A stretch of 64,000 nt of DNA, from positions 11,654,501 through 11,718,500 of the forward strand of contig NC_087090.1 of NCBI RefSeq assembly GCF_963855985.1, in the 5' to 3' direction. Positions 12,380-25,299 of this stretch are shown here, in pieces. The stretch comes from Ostrinia nubilalis (Eukaryota > Arthropoda > Insecta > Lepidoptera > Crambidae). The position numbers were made by a program, and so were the translations under genes. Under the pieces are notes generated by a model. It made no database searches and was not told where the DNA came from. It was given only the letters and a program-made list of their open reading frames with translations. Every line of letters begins with the position of its first letter. The stretch's first letter is position 1.

Positions 12380-15300
12380 TATAAATAAATATCCTTGAAC
12401 ATTTTATACTGTACTATGGGTACTAGACAACGGATATAAACATTTTATGTACTTTTTTTTAGACCCAGACCAATATTAACACACATAATTATGTTCATGA
12501 TCAAAAGGCTCCCAGTATTGCCTCTCTAGATATCGAAACTCATTTTCACTCAAATTTTCCAGCGTTTTGATACCAGCCCATTGTCTTAAATTACGTTATA
12601 TGCACTCACTCGTACAAATACTTATTTAATGAGTTGGTTAAAAAGTTGCGGTGAATTTATACATTTGTTCTTCTTTAAAATATTTTTTCAAGAAAAGTTC
12701 TAAAACGTTCTGCACCTCTGAAACGTATGTCCTGCCTTCTTTTCATTCATGATTTACCTCGATTAAAGATCCGGTCTTAAAGCAAGGCTTACATGATCTG
12801 AAAATTTGAGTGAGCGATGAATTGTATCCTGGCTACTTTTTTAACGGATTGATAAGATTCCTGAATAACGATGCATGTAACCCAAGCTTTATGTATTTAA
12901 AAGTCAAAAAATCCACGCAGTTAGGATGGAATCAACTTGTTGTTTAGGTACGAAATGTTATTGAACTTTCTTCATTAAAATAAACCTGCGTTCTAAAATA
13001 GCACGTCAGGCTTGTTTACAAAGAGGTTTCATGAATGATTTATCTAGGAAACGACGTAATGCGAAGTTGATTTTCTTATAATACGCCAATAACAGGATTC
13101 TTAACATGAGAAACATTTTGCAATTCTAGTGACAAGTTGCAAAAATCATTTTTTTAATAATGCAAAATAAATATAGCTATACAGGTTTCAGTGCAAGACC
13201 AGGGCAGGGGTACCTACCCCTGGCCCCAAAGCCTACCTAACAATTCGCAAATAATTTTCAATAACCAAACTTTAAATGAATATTTTGATTGTGTAGAAAA
13301 CTTTCCTTACTGACAAAGACTGACTCTATGTTGAGGCTTTGTTAATATTGTAACTATACATCATGATAGATAGATTAAGCAGAAGTGATAATATGAAGAT
13401 ATTATCATCATTAAAATTGAGTCTAGAGATCGTGACCACAACGAGCATGAGGGACCAATATATCACAGTGCCGCATTGTTCAGTATTGGGTTGTCTAGAG
13501 CTCAACCTGTTCCGTCGCCTGGCTTAGCATTCGATAGCAATATTGATAAAGTATTCCACGTTAGGTCGCGATCAGGGTCATACTACGGATTCTCGTTCTG
13601 TTAACATGTGTAATAAATGTGTGCTTCAAATTCTAGATGCATGTCATCGCTACGAATTTTGCTACATGCTACGGTTTGTTATGATTTTATCAGATTGTAA
13701 AACCGATGTCAACGCTACAATCCCAGTTATGCTTATAACGTCTCAGTGAATATGAAAAGCAATCATATGACGTCTCAGTATAACTGAAGAGAAGCCGAAG
13801 TAGTGGAAATGCAAGCTTATGTATTTGAATCGTATGATCAACGAGGGCCCTGAACACTACTGAAGATTTTTTTTATGCAAGACAATTTATAGAATTTTGA
13901 ATTTTAAAGCCGCTTGCAACCGGCTATGGCCTATGTTCAGCATGTCGTTTAGTTAAAATAATGGTGATGAATTTGAGAACCCAGAATAAAAATCTAAATG
14001 CTCATGGTAGGGGCAGGGCACAGGTCGCCGCTTAAATACGGGCTGAGGAAGCGACGTCACAAGCAGCTAGTTGGCGCTCTTACGGTACTTCAATTCTGAC
14101 GCGACACAGACGTACGAATCTAATGTCAGAATCGTCTCTCTAACTCGTTTATTCGGATAAGGAGCGAGAGTTGGAAACATGTGTTAGGTGTTCATATCTT
14201 TATTGCAACAGTCCGCAGATGCATTCAGATGTGGTAGGCTCGTAAGCTCGTGGTAGGGCCCAAGGCCCAGCACGGTTCGGGTGCGGGCGCAGGCAGCGGC
14301 GCCACGAGCTCGGGGTGGGAGCCGGCGCAAATGCATCACGCGCGATAATGAACCGACTCGTGTGCACGACTGCGCAGCGCTTGCGCACTCACACGTAATG
14401 CACTATCCTCGCCGCGCCAAATCGTGCAACACTTACCTGTTGCCATATAAAACACCCCTCGATATTTGGCTGTGTGAACGTTACCTTGGAGGTAACGACG
14501 GTATCGGTGATTGTTTACAATTTATTTCAGACTAACGACCGCCCGCGGTTACGCCTGCGTGCAATAAGTTTAACCGCACGTAACATGCTTTACCTGCTAT
14601 TGAATAAGTTGTTCAACCGATTTATGCATTTGATGTAAATTGATCAGATTCAGAACATACAATGTAAAATTTTAATGCAAATATATACCTTTGAACATAA
14701 ATAAAGCAATTTAACACAATTAATTTAATACACAATAGTTTATTAAAAAGAGGTCTATAAAATATAATCACCATAAAATCGAGTGAAGTACCTGCATAAT
14801 GCATTTCCAGGACAAAGTTGCAGTGAAAATGGACGCCATTTGTGAACAAGACAGGATCTCGGGTTTCTTAAACTGGCACCTCCCACGTGGTGTCTTGTGC
14901 CCTTAACCTTTGGAGCGCCCGTATCGCGGGTTATGCGCCTTATAATGCTTTCCTTGCAGGCTTATACGGTTGCGGGTTTTGTCTAAATTTGGAGCAATAC
15001 CTTCCTCTACACAATTAAGGTAATTTTGCTCTTAACTGTACAGTTTTCTCGAGGGCTATGGTAAATATTACAGTTTGGTAGAGCAGCAGAGATGTTACTA
15101 AATTATACACTACTTAGTTCTTTATGAATCTAACAACAGCTTTTTAATACAAAAATATTCGTATGATTTATCGCTAAGTAATCCTTAAGTGATATTGAGT
15201 CCAATAAAAACCATGAATTAATTTTTTATCACTGAGATCAAAATGCTGGTTTCAGACTTTAAAAGTCTCTATAAAGGTCTGAGCCTGGCTTTATGAAGGA

Positions 15301-18300
15301 TCGAGTTACTTCAAAATTACAATGTCTAAACTGGTATAAAATACACATCACCTGGAAATCGAACCAAGGCAGAACCGGTAAGCATCGAGAATCTGATCTT
15401 TATATGCCTTTCTGAGCTGAAATGTTTCAAAGATGGGTACTTCGTATGAAATTATTGTATGAAAATTCGAAGATTAAAAGGAAATGCCCTTGACAATAAG
15501 GGGATTATTAAAATACAGAAGTTTTAGTTTACATTTTGAAAGAAGGCGGCCGTCCGTAAGCTTTATTTCTTTCTGTAAAGTTAGCTAACTAGCTAGAAGT
15601 AGGTACTTCGGTAAGGTGTTAACTAAGTAAACCATTTATTTAAGTCGTAATAGCACCAGTCAGACAGATTTAACCGCCTTAAATTATCATAAGCCGCTTT
15701 GATAAAACTTGGCTGATAAGTGTTGAACTTAAGGACACTTATAGTGATGAATTACTTGGCAATTTCAAGCAATCAATTGTATTACCATAGAGCACAAGTG
15801 TTCACAATTTAAACGCATTTAAGTTTAATTCTATAGAGTTATCGGTCTGATCCGCGACAGTCGAGCGCACCTGCGCCGAGTCGGCGCCGACGCCGACGCA
15901 CTTTCAAAAAAGGCTTACGGGCTGCGCGCGCGCCGGCTCTATACTCGAGCGCGAGCGCCCGCGAGACAAAGAACAAAACGCTTTAATAGCTCTCCCTGAT
16001 AACACATTGTCACACATCGCATTTATAAAAGTCCACCAAAAATGGCTCCTCTCCAAAACAACAATAGCGATGCAGGAATATGGCGTGCCTTCGCTGAGAT
16101 AAGCCTACCTCGTAAGCAAATGACAAACTCTAAAATTATTAATTGCAAACTCGTTTCAGAAGTAGAATCATAGCGCAGATGAATAAGGATCGAGCCGACA
16201 AAGGACTACGAAGGGTGATTTATTGAGATCCCGGAAATAAATTCAATTCGTAATCTACCTACAGATATTGTTGTGACAAGATTAACAATTGCACAGATAT
16301 GGAATATTTTATTTAGCCATGTCGAGTCTCCCACGCCATTGGATTCAATTATGGAGGAAAGGCAGATAGGTCGGCGCGCGAGTGGTCCGCTCGTGACCTG
16401 TAAATTGGAACGGTCCGTCGCACGCCCTTGTCGCACCTCGGCCAGCGTCCCGTCGCCCGCGCCACTACAACACGATACACGCTGTAACGGCACCCAAATC
16501 AACATCTCTACAACACACAACTGATAACTTCTCACGCACATCCAATTTAGGAGTCCTGCTACAAGTGTACTCGCTCCTTTTGCGGACCAGTAAAGCTTTA
16601 TAGCATTCTATTTGTGAACGGAACATTCAAATCGAGATCTGCTTCATCGGATTCACTCGCTTTGGTTTTGTTTTCCTTATACATAAAATGAAACTACTGA
16701 TCTATCTATAAAAATGAGCTACAGATAAACGTAATAAATAACTACGTACCGTACCTTGTATTCTCTTTAATAAAGTAAGTAAGTAGGTTATGTTAGTAAG
16801 CTATCGGGTATCGTTAACAGGTGTGCAAGCCGTGTTTGGGGCATAACGTGTAACAAACAATGGCCAGTGTACTGTTTCCTTAACAGAAATTCAAATCATA
16901 ACTATAAACTGCTTGAACAAACGGCTTGTTCAACTTAGTGTTAGGCACGAGAAAGATAATATATCTTGTAAGAACAAATGAAACAATATTGTGTGTAGAG
17001 CCTTATAGCAGATTCTTAAATAACTTAACGAGAAATAATTTCTTTTTGGTTGATACACTCAAACGTCTGTAATGCATTTACTTTTGAATCTGTAAATCTG
17101 CTATCTGCATCCGCAATCTCGGTGTCTGAGTTTTATCGGCCAAAGCCGGTAAGGCCCAAATTGTTTACGCGTTTTGTACACTGACGTATCAAAGTCACTG
17201 GTTGTGCGAGGTATTTACGGAAACGTTGTTGAGATTAAAAGGGCCACTTAACCTTAAGTAGACCGTTTTGTTTAAGAATTATGATTGCTTTAATTGCCAG
17301 CTCCTGGAGCCCGCTGGTCGTCTCGCATGCTTCTAAGCTAATTTTCCAACAACGCTAATGATGCTCGATTATATGAGAATGTGACAGGTCTCCGCAGCAA
17401 GGAATAGAGACGCACACAGAACAATGCTTCCATTATGATCATATTTAATGGAAAACAGCGTGCTGATTGTCAGAGTCAATGGCTATGATATTCAAAGGGT
17501 TTTGAATAGTTACCTAGTTAAATCGGCTTCTGTACAAGTAAAAGCTGAAAATGCCATATTGTCAACCAGATGAAGGCGCTTCAGAGAAAACAACTAAATG
17601 GACGCCTATTAACGTTGCTTGTTAGTATCTAGCATAATGATGATCAATCGCATCTTATTTAAAGTTTAAGAAAGTTATAACTTTTTAAGAAAGAAGACAG
17701 AAAGGTAGGTAGACCCTCACCATACATTCTACTACGAAAATCTACCAAGTTCCAACCATTTTAGATCTTCCACAGTCAACATGATTTGATTTATTTATAA
17801 AACAGTATTAATTAGGTATGACTGTCCAAACAATTTAGATGAACTTTTATGACCTCGTGACCAAAAGCCAATAAACTTTTTAGTTGGTAACGATCATAAG
17901 CATGTACAGTAAGTATAATTATGTAGTTAACATGGTAAAGTTTTCCTTGGGGAAAATATAGTTTTTCACAAATTTTGTAGAAATTAAAGCAGCTAAGGAA
18001 TGTTTTTTTAGGAAATTTAGCAAAAATTTAAATAAAAATGAGTGTTGTCGACAGGTAAGCACTAGGCACAGAAAACACTCGCAGAGCCGCGCGGTCGCGT
18101 GCCCGCCCGCAATTAGCTGAAGCGTAGGTAGCTACTATTATTACACCAAGAAAGTAACTAAAGCAAATGAAAATTACCCAGGCTTGACTTGTTAGCGATG
18201 TCGTTTTCTAATTATCAAATTGCACTCAAATAAAACAAGAAGAAACATTGTATTAAAAAAGACTTCAATTGTTCAATTTGCCTCTGCAGTCGTACAAAAA

Positions 18301-21300
18301 ACAGAAGTCAATATTATTATCTCACTACCTCTAGTAACACTTATCTCTACAATAATTATCATAAACTTAAAATCATCCTTTTCTAAAAGCAAAAGTTCAA
18401 TTATGTTCCTGTCAAGATCTAGCGTTTGCAATAAGTTATTGACAACCTAAATACGATCGCTAACCAGTTAAACTCTTTAGTACTCCATAAAGAATATTAA
18501 ATTAGGTACGAGATTATTAATACGTCGTAGTCATCGTAGAAAACGATAGGCAAGGCTTCGGTGCGCGGTAATATGCAGTGTCTGTCTTAATTATGTTATC
18601 ATTCAATGATGATGTACGGAATGGGTCGTTCATAAATATTTAAATAAGGCGAGCGTCTCGGAGCCGTCAAGTCGTTCGCGGAAAGCGGCAGGCGTGGCCG
18701 CGAGAGCGCGTATTATATGCGGACCATTGTTGTCGCCGTGCGGAGACCCCTGCATTTAATATTGGTGCTGTCGACATTTCACACATATCATTTTTGGAGT
18801 TAGAAATCGTATTAAGGAGAATGAGCATTGATCAATGGTTTATGACAATACTAATTAATATTTAGGTCCTATCTCTGAATTACTGATTGAAATACAGCTT
18901 AACAAACAATAACAAGCTGCTTTTCGCTACATAAAGTTAAGTAAATTATAATTTATTCTCGTCTATCTATGGTTTACGGTTTAAGACATTTATTTCTAAA
19001 AACAAAATATATTCACTTACATTGAGAAACACTGGTTAATAAATTATTATACACGGAGCGGATATGTTGGAGCTTTTAATAATAGGTATAAGATTAATCA
19101 CATAAGTAGATACACTTTAATCACATACACTTCAACAAGAATACACTTACAATTGAATTAATACACATAGTGCATAATAAATATCGTTAAGGATCGGTTA
19201 CTATCTACAGATTTAACTTTTCTTTCTATCTTGTTCTTGATGTTATCGTCGTGCATAAAGACTCCGTGGCTACCTCGTTCCACAAATCATCGTGTCTAGC
19301 CCCAACTGCTAAAGCAGGTATTTTCCTACGCTAACTCTGCAAAACACTCCAGGCCAATCTGAAAGTCTGATGGTTTTAATGAATTCTTTTTAGAATACTT
19401 ATGTAGTTTGTATTGCTTTACAAGTTTATAGCTTGAGTTTCAATAGGTATGTTCTATAAGGTGGTCGTTTCATCGAATAGGTTTAGGTAATATGAATTCA
19501 GTATACTAATCAGTAGTGTCCATTTATTAATTAACTTTTAATGTTTGCCTTGCATTAAGATGTACTTACTTACTGGTAAATTAAAAGACTTCATTAGCAC
19601 ACTGCCCCGATCGATATCTTAAAAATATCTGACCCGAATTTCGACACAGCAAATTATACTCATCCTTAACAAAATTAAGAGTAAGTATCAAAGTAATTGA
19701 AAGTAAGTATTACTCAAAAAATGCAGCTTACAACGAATATTGTCAAAATAAAGGTCATAATTTATGGAAGTCGAACCTCGAATAATAAATGAATCGACGC
19801 AATAAAAAATTATGCACATCGTCAGCTTTCCCTTAATACTCATGTCATACATATTAAATATGTGAATTCTTCTTTAGCACATTAATTTCCTTGACAAACC
19901 AGAGTGTTATGGCAAGGGGTAACCCCGATTTAGATAGTGGCACTTATTAATTCTTTTGTTTTGGTTGAAACTTTTTCATTGTTTGATAACGATTGTTCCA
20001 GATCAATCCGACCAGTCAAATAATTGAAAATGGTAACGGTGTGATTTATGCAAATCGATAGCTGGACGTTCAATTTAAACTGTGAGCCACGTTGCGCCCG
20101 CGGCGACCAGCGGCCATTAGGCGCTTCGCAGGACACGCCGCTGCCGCCGCCGCGTTATCGCGCCATCGACGTGTCCACAACACCACACGCCGCTATCGGC
20201 TCCCATCGCACGTAATACACCATGTAATAACAATCATCTCAAAATCGATAACACTGCCTAACTTACAACGTTGCATCTTCATCGAAACGCCATTAAAAGA
20301 AACAGTTCGAACGCGAATCATTGAGGACAAGGTCAATTAGGTGTCAATGAATTTATTTTCTAGAAATTCATAAAATAATTTACTAACAACGAATATAAAT
20401 GGATCCCCTGGGAAATTCTTAATCAAATGTTTGGGAATATTTTTCAAGTTTGATTTACGGGTAAACAATTTGAAAAGGAATCAGAAAATCTTTCAGTAAC
20501 AGCGGTTGAACGATAGAGTATCCTGGGTGGTGCTCTACCCTCGAGCTTTGGGAGTCTTCTACACCAAAGGATGATTGGTAGAGAATGTGGTATATATTAT
20601 AGCATAAAGCCTTGGTTATTTATTTCACGTGTATAAAATGTATTGCAATAAATAGATGCGTAACGTCTCTATCTCTACCTTTTTTCAACTAATTCCTCAA
20701 GAAAATTCTATGACCAACAGAATCTAGAACAAAAAACCATTTCAGACTGATTTCAATTGGACTACGAGTAACTACAGAATTATCTGTTCTTACCTATAGA
20801 ATTAGATATGAACATTGCCTTAATAGAATGAATCATCACGTCGAGTGAAAGTTCCAACGCACAAAGTTCGATCGAGACACAAAACTGATAGCACCTGACA
20901 ATGAACAATAAGTCACATGGGTGTCTACATAAATAATTGCATTTTGTAAGACAAGCTAAGTGTAATACTTATACCACCTACCCCACGCCTACTCAGGAAA
21001 ATATTGATTTCAATGTACGCAGTTAATCGAATACAATACCTAGGTAGTTATAAAAATATGGAGTAATACCTGACAACACATTTTAAAAATGGATTGAGTG
21101 AGCACCTCTGCTTATAATATTAACATTTTTATTCCTCTTTTGTATTAATATCACATTTCGACAGTCGTAACGCCACTTACGTAAACTTAGCAAAACACTT
21201 GAGGGCGACAATCGAAGGAACAGTCGAATCACAGAATGGTAGAGCGTATGGACAAAAGGTTAAGTACCGTTGAGCGTGTGAGGTGAGGTCCTTATTATTG

Positions 21301-21542
21301 TTTACTGAGAGCACCCACGCCGAGTTAGACACGTGCTGTAACGTAAACCGCAGTGAACGGCCGATTGATTGTAAACGCATAGGTAACCCTTTAGTCGCAG
21401 CGGTTACGAAATAATTTTCGTATAGCACACATAATAGGAGTATTTATTACTTAAAAGTGAAAATATCAATCCCATAAAGTGCGCAAGTAATAAAAATTGT
21501 TCCAACTTTCTCTCAGCAGTTAACTAAAGTCGGAACCGACCA
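12380..21542. other. Long non-coding stretch with GC-rich islands
   Basis: No coding exon is supported. Short GC-rich islands lie at about 14020-14120, 14225-14420, 15850-15970, 16370-16470, 18075-18110, 18640-18750 and 20085-20200. They are CpG-rich within an otherwise AT-rich background and could be regulatory elements. Open frames across them (for example 16206-16541, minus) come from GC composition and show no domain. Confidence 0.5.
13928..13970 (+). mobile_element. Possible RTE LINE tail remnant
   Basis: 'ggcctatgttcagca' followed by a degenerate 'atggtgatga' resembles the 3' tail of the RTE elements seen at 3560-3616 and 25207-25291. It is short, so chance cannot be excluded. Confidence 0.3.
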
Positions 21543-21544
21543 TA

Positions 21545-21677
21545 CAGGGTGTTCGGAACAGGGTTGGACAAATAAACTTCGTAACACGTAGGGTTTTTCA
21601 ACATTTTGAGAATACAAAGTCTGCCATTTGATCCTAATAGCTCACGAAGTTTGTCTAACTCTCTTCCCAACACCCTG
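21545..21677. mobile_element. MITE, 133 bp, TA-flanked
   Basis: The ends are CAGGGTGTTCGG and an inverted CAACACCCTG, with TA on each side. The inner parts ACTTCGT and ACGAAGT are also inverted. The layout fits a mariner-type MITE. Confidence 0.75.
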
Positions 21678-21679
21678 TA

Positions 21680-23323
21680 TTAACTTTAAAGGTATATTAA
21701 TCTTTTATAAAACGTTTACCAATTTTTGAATAGATAAATATGTACATCAAAGAAATAATATCTTACTGCACAAGAAAAGCTCAACGCAAATTCTTCGAGT
21801 CATGATGATGGTGTTGCAAGTTTCTGTCCACGAGGCTATTTATCAATTGCATCACACGTCACGCGTTAATGTTTACGATCGGATCATATGGGATTGCTTT
21901 ACAATAGCTCCTAATAGAGCACCTTGCAATAAGCATATGAATTCATTTTATGCATAGACTCGGCTAAGATATGATTAACTAGTGATGATTGTTACTATAA
22001 TCGCGTCCATAACCGAATACCAGTTTGTATTAATAGCGTATCACACAGTATTTTTGAAAAAAATAGTAATATCCCATGGATAGTTTTTGTAAGTAAATAG
22101 CTTACATTGTCAAATAATTAGCTTATTTTCTAGTCACAGTTACTACCGAATACATAACTATGTATGAAATATGAACACCATTAGGTATATTTTGATTTGA
22201 CATTCATAACATCTCGTCTCTAAAAAATAAAATATTCGAAACAAAAATATTATTTTAAACATAAAAGTACGAATACTTAGGTACTAAGTATATTAACCGT
22301 ACACCTACCCGCAACTACTCGAAACATAATTGAAGCCATTTGCATTATAACATTTTATTTGTGTAGTCAATCTAACGTCATAATCATAACGTGACCTTGT
22401 ACGTTTAATTGAGTGCTACTTGGATATAACGATTATTGGGATATACCAATACCTCCTTGACATGTTGGGTCACCATTTTTTATGATAACTCATGATAAAG
22501 TCGAGTGGCACGAAATCAGAAAGACTCACCTTTGAACTTATCGACTCTTAATAGATTTGTATTATGCACATGATATCGACCATTTCAATTCGAATTCAAC
22601 GAACCAGATCGAAACCACATAATTATGTATTATACCTACTTAATACTAACAACTGTTAATGATAGTAGTTTTTACTAATATTTATTAATGCGAAAGCTCA
22701 GTGCGAAAGTTTGTGAGGATAGGTAAGTAGATAAGCGTTACTATCAAAATCGATGTAGATTAAGTAAGTGGTAAGCAAAGGCGAGTAAATAACAGTAGCA
22801 GAAATTACCTACCTACCTAAATAACAGGAAAACAATCGCCAGGAACCGTCTGCGTTTTACGCGAACACTATTAACTTTACGAAAATAATTAACTAAAAGA
22901 CCCTGAGTTTGTCAACTCTACTTCTGATGATATTATTTTTGAAAATGTGTGGTGATTGTGGGAATCTGTTTAGGTAGGATTTAATGCCTTTGTAATTCAG
23001 GCAAAGTTTACGAAAGCTCGCGCGCGAGTTAGGTTCCTTGCGATACGTCGCACAATTGCATTGATTGATCATTTGAATTACCTTACCATCATCATCAATT
23101 TCAAAATACTCGTATGGGTACAATGCAAGTGTATTATCTGACAAGGTAAATTCTACTTAAAATAAATCTCAACGTATTAAACAGTGCTAAACTCTATGAT
23201 AATTTCGAAAAATTACCTAATGACTAAATTCATTGCACTGAAGGCAACGTGATTGTGAAATATCCTCAAACTTAGGAACTGGTGGCATTTTCATAAAAAT
23301 ACATTGGAAGTAGGTAATTGGAA
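21680..23323. other. Non-coding stretch, no gene seen
   Basis: AT-rich DNA. No exon, RNA gene or bounded repeat is recognised. Confidence 0.5.
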
Positions 23324-23638
23324 ATGACGAAAGGTCAATGCCGATCTATGATGAAAGTTGAGAACAGAATCTATCGCAACTTAACGAGATTCGAAAGAAT
23401 AGCTTCAATAAGATTGACGAACAACCTAGAACTTGTCATGAGAGATGTTAAACGGAATGAATGGGATGAAGTGAGGCTCATTGGAGACGCTTGCGACAGA
23501 TTATTTCCAAATCTGATGGAGCTTCTGTCGGACTCTAATATTCTTATAGGATTAATAGGTCAGGTACAAATTCTAAACATTTACTACGGGAACGTATGGT
23601 GGACACTACCGAAAGCTTACAGTGGAAGCTTTCGGTAG
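23324..23638 (+). CDS. Unrecognised open frame, 104 aa, doubtful
   Basis: An ATG-led frame encodes a charged, helix-like sequence with alternating hydrophobic and Arg/Glu/Asp residues and no low-complexity tract. That makes it more protein-like than most frames in this half of the window. A possible splice donor (CAG|GTACAA) sits at about 23562-23571, after which the composition changes and the frame runs into a perfect hairpin at 23590-23654. If real, the coding part is probably an exon ending at that donor, but no acceptor or partner exon is visible. I recognise no family. It could be an exapted or decayed transposon fragment. Confidence 0.2.
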   Translation: MTKGQCRSMMKVENRIYRNLTRFERIASIRLTNNLELVMRDVKRNEWDEVRLIGDACDRLFPNLMELLSDSNILIGLIGQVQILNIYYGNVWWTLPKAYSGSFR

Positions 23639-23654
23639 TGTCCACCATACGTTC
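23590..23654. repeat. Perfect 65-nt hairpin: 29-bp arms, 7-nt loop
   Basis: Positions 23590-23618 are exactly complementary to 23626-23654, separated by ACAGTGG. The stem contains GGTGGACACTACCGAAAGC. Size and shape fall in the range of a short pre-miRNA, but the lack of any bulge also fits a recent inverted duplication. Confidence 0.9.
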
Positions 23655-25206
23655 AACAAGCAATACGAGCCCAATATGTCTCAAAACGACCTCTCGGACT
23701 GTTAAATTGTTTAAACTAATCAAAGTTACAACAAAAGGGCTGAACATTAAGTGAAGTTGAAAATCACATTGTATGTACGGTGTAATTTTCCAAAAATATG
23801 AAAACCCCTGCATCTTACACTGTGTAAACTTACTACCCACCCCGCCTGCGACAGAGCTCGGTCGGGTATCGAGGTTCCCACTAAACTATAAGTGATATCA
23901 CTTGATGACTAGAATTTCATGAAACCGGTCGCTGGTGGTTAGGAATTCCAGTTGTGTGTAACAAACTGTCGCGTTAATTGAGGTGAAAATGGAACCTAGA
24001 GTACGGTTCGCTGCGTACTCAGCTGGAGCAAACAGGGTATGAGTGGATGGATGTGACCGGTGGCGGGCGGACGCGGGCGGGCGCGTCGCGTCGCGTCACG
24101 GCGGCGTCCCTGCGCACTTGCGCGCGCCACCCGCTCCACTACAACGTGTCGCCGCTATCGCTTTCACGTCGTGGTTATCGCCCCAGTGATAATCTGCATA
24201 GTGCGAACCGTTATTGAAAGCCACGGTACTAGTTTGTGCGTGAAGGCTACAATAGCGGCACTTTAATCTGATATTTATTGACCGAGAGATCGAATGAGGC
24301 TGTACTGTGAGGTGACCTAAATCTGACGCTAATAATATGTGTAGGTAATGCGCTAGTGCCTTAGGGTTTTAAACGGAGCAATATGCTGGTTAAATACGAA
24401 TAACATTTTTACCCAACAATAGAGGAAATAGTGCCAACACATCAACCCTTGACGAGTCGCAAGTTCGTAAAACCGTAAAACGAATCAAAAACGTATTTTG
24501 TGCAATTAAGTCAACGGAATTAAGCTCAAGACATGCATTGGGTGTTATAAAAATAAATTGCCAATTTTAAGATACAAAGTTCCTGAAATGAAAGAGTTGA
24601 ACATTGTCGCGGGGCGTGGGCTGGTGGCGGGCGGGGGAGGACGCGCGCGCGCCTCCTATCAATGATCAATTTTGGTTCCGGCGAGATTATCTTTTGATCG
24701 GAGCAATTTCTCTTCGGTCTTGTTCTTGATAACATCGGGAGAACAACGGTTTGCATCGTTCTGCATAATTATAAACCTGGAATTAAATCCGTGAATTCCC
24801 GTGTAAGCACACATGAATACATACATTGTATGAACAAGCAACGATCTCCGATAAGGAGCTGTCGGTAACTCATTTAATGCGAAGCTTATCAGTTGCATAA
24901 GTTAGAATAAGCCGAGTTCACATTAGGTGCGCGCTATGCAAAATAACAGAAGACGCTGTGAACATTTACAACTTTTGATCCTCGATTCGATTACGTGAGT
25001 GTACTAAATTTTAAATTAATCACTAGTACTTATTAGTACCGACCATAAGTATTATTGATTTCATACAATAAAAATATGTACATGTAAATAATGACTTAGT
25101 ATTATATTTTAGATTTATTTCCTTACAAAGCTCCCATTGACACGCTAAGTCTCTATTGCGCTTCAATGTAGATAGTAGAGCATCGTATTTTTATCTTGTC
25201 AATGAC
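23655..25206. other. Non-coding stretch, no gene seen
   Basis: No exon is supported. Two GC-rich islands (about 24040-24160 and 24605-24660) are made of short CG repeats. The first contains CGCTATCG, as do the islands at about 20190 and 26480. Confidence 0.5.
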
Positions 25207-25291
25207 GGTCAATCATCATCATCATCTCAGCCATAGGAAGTCCACTGCTGAACATAGGCCTCCCCCAATCCAATGCTTTCCATGTTCCATT
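25207..25291 (-). mobile_element. 5'-truncated RTE LINE tail
   Basis: Read on the minus strand, this is almost the same as the last ~75 bp of the LINE at 3540-3616, including 'cctatgttcagcagtgga', 'cctatggctgaga' and the (GATGAT)n tail. The repeat TCAATGAC occurs at 25199-25206 and 25292-25299 and looks like the target-site duplication. It is a severely 5'-truncated insertion. Confidence 0.85.
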
Positions 25292-25299
25292 TCAATGAC

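Noticed and set aside
16206..16541. 111-codon minus-strand frame
   Set aside because: Spans a GC-rich island, has a plus-strand frame over the same bases and shows no recognisable motif.
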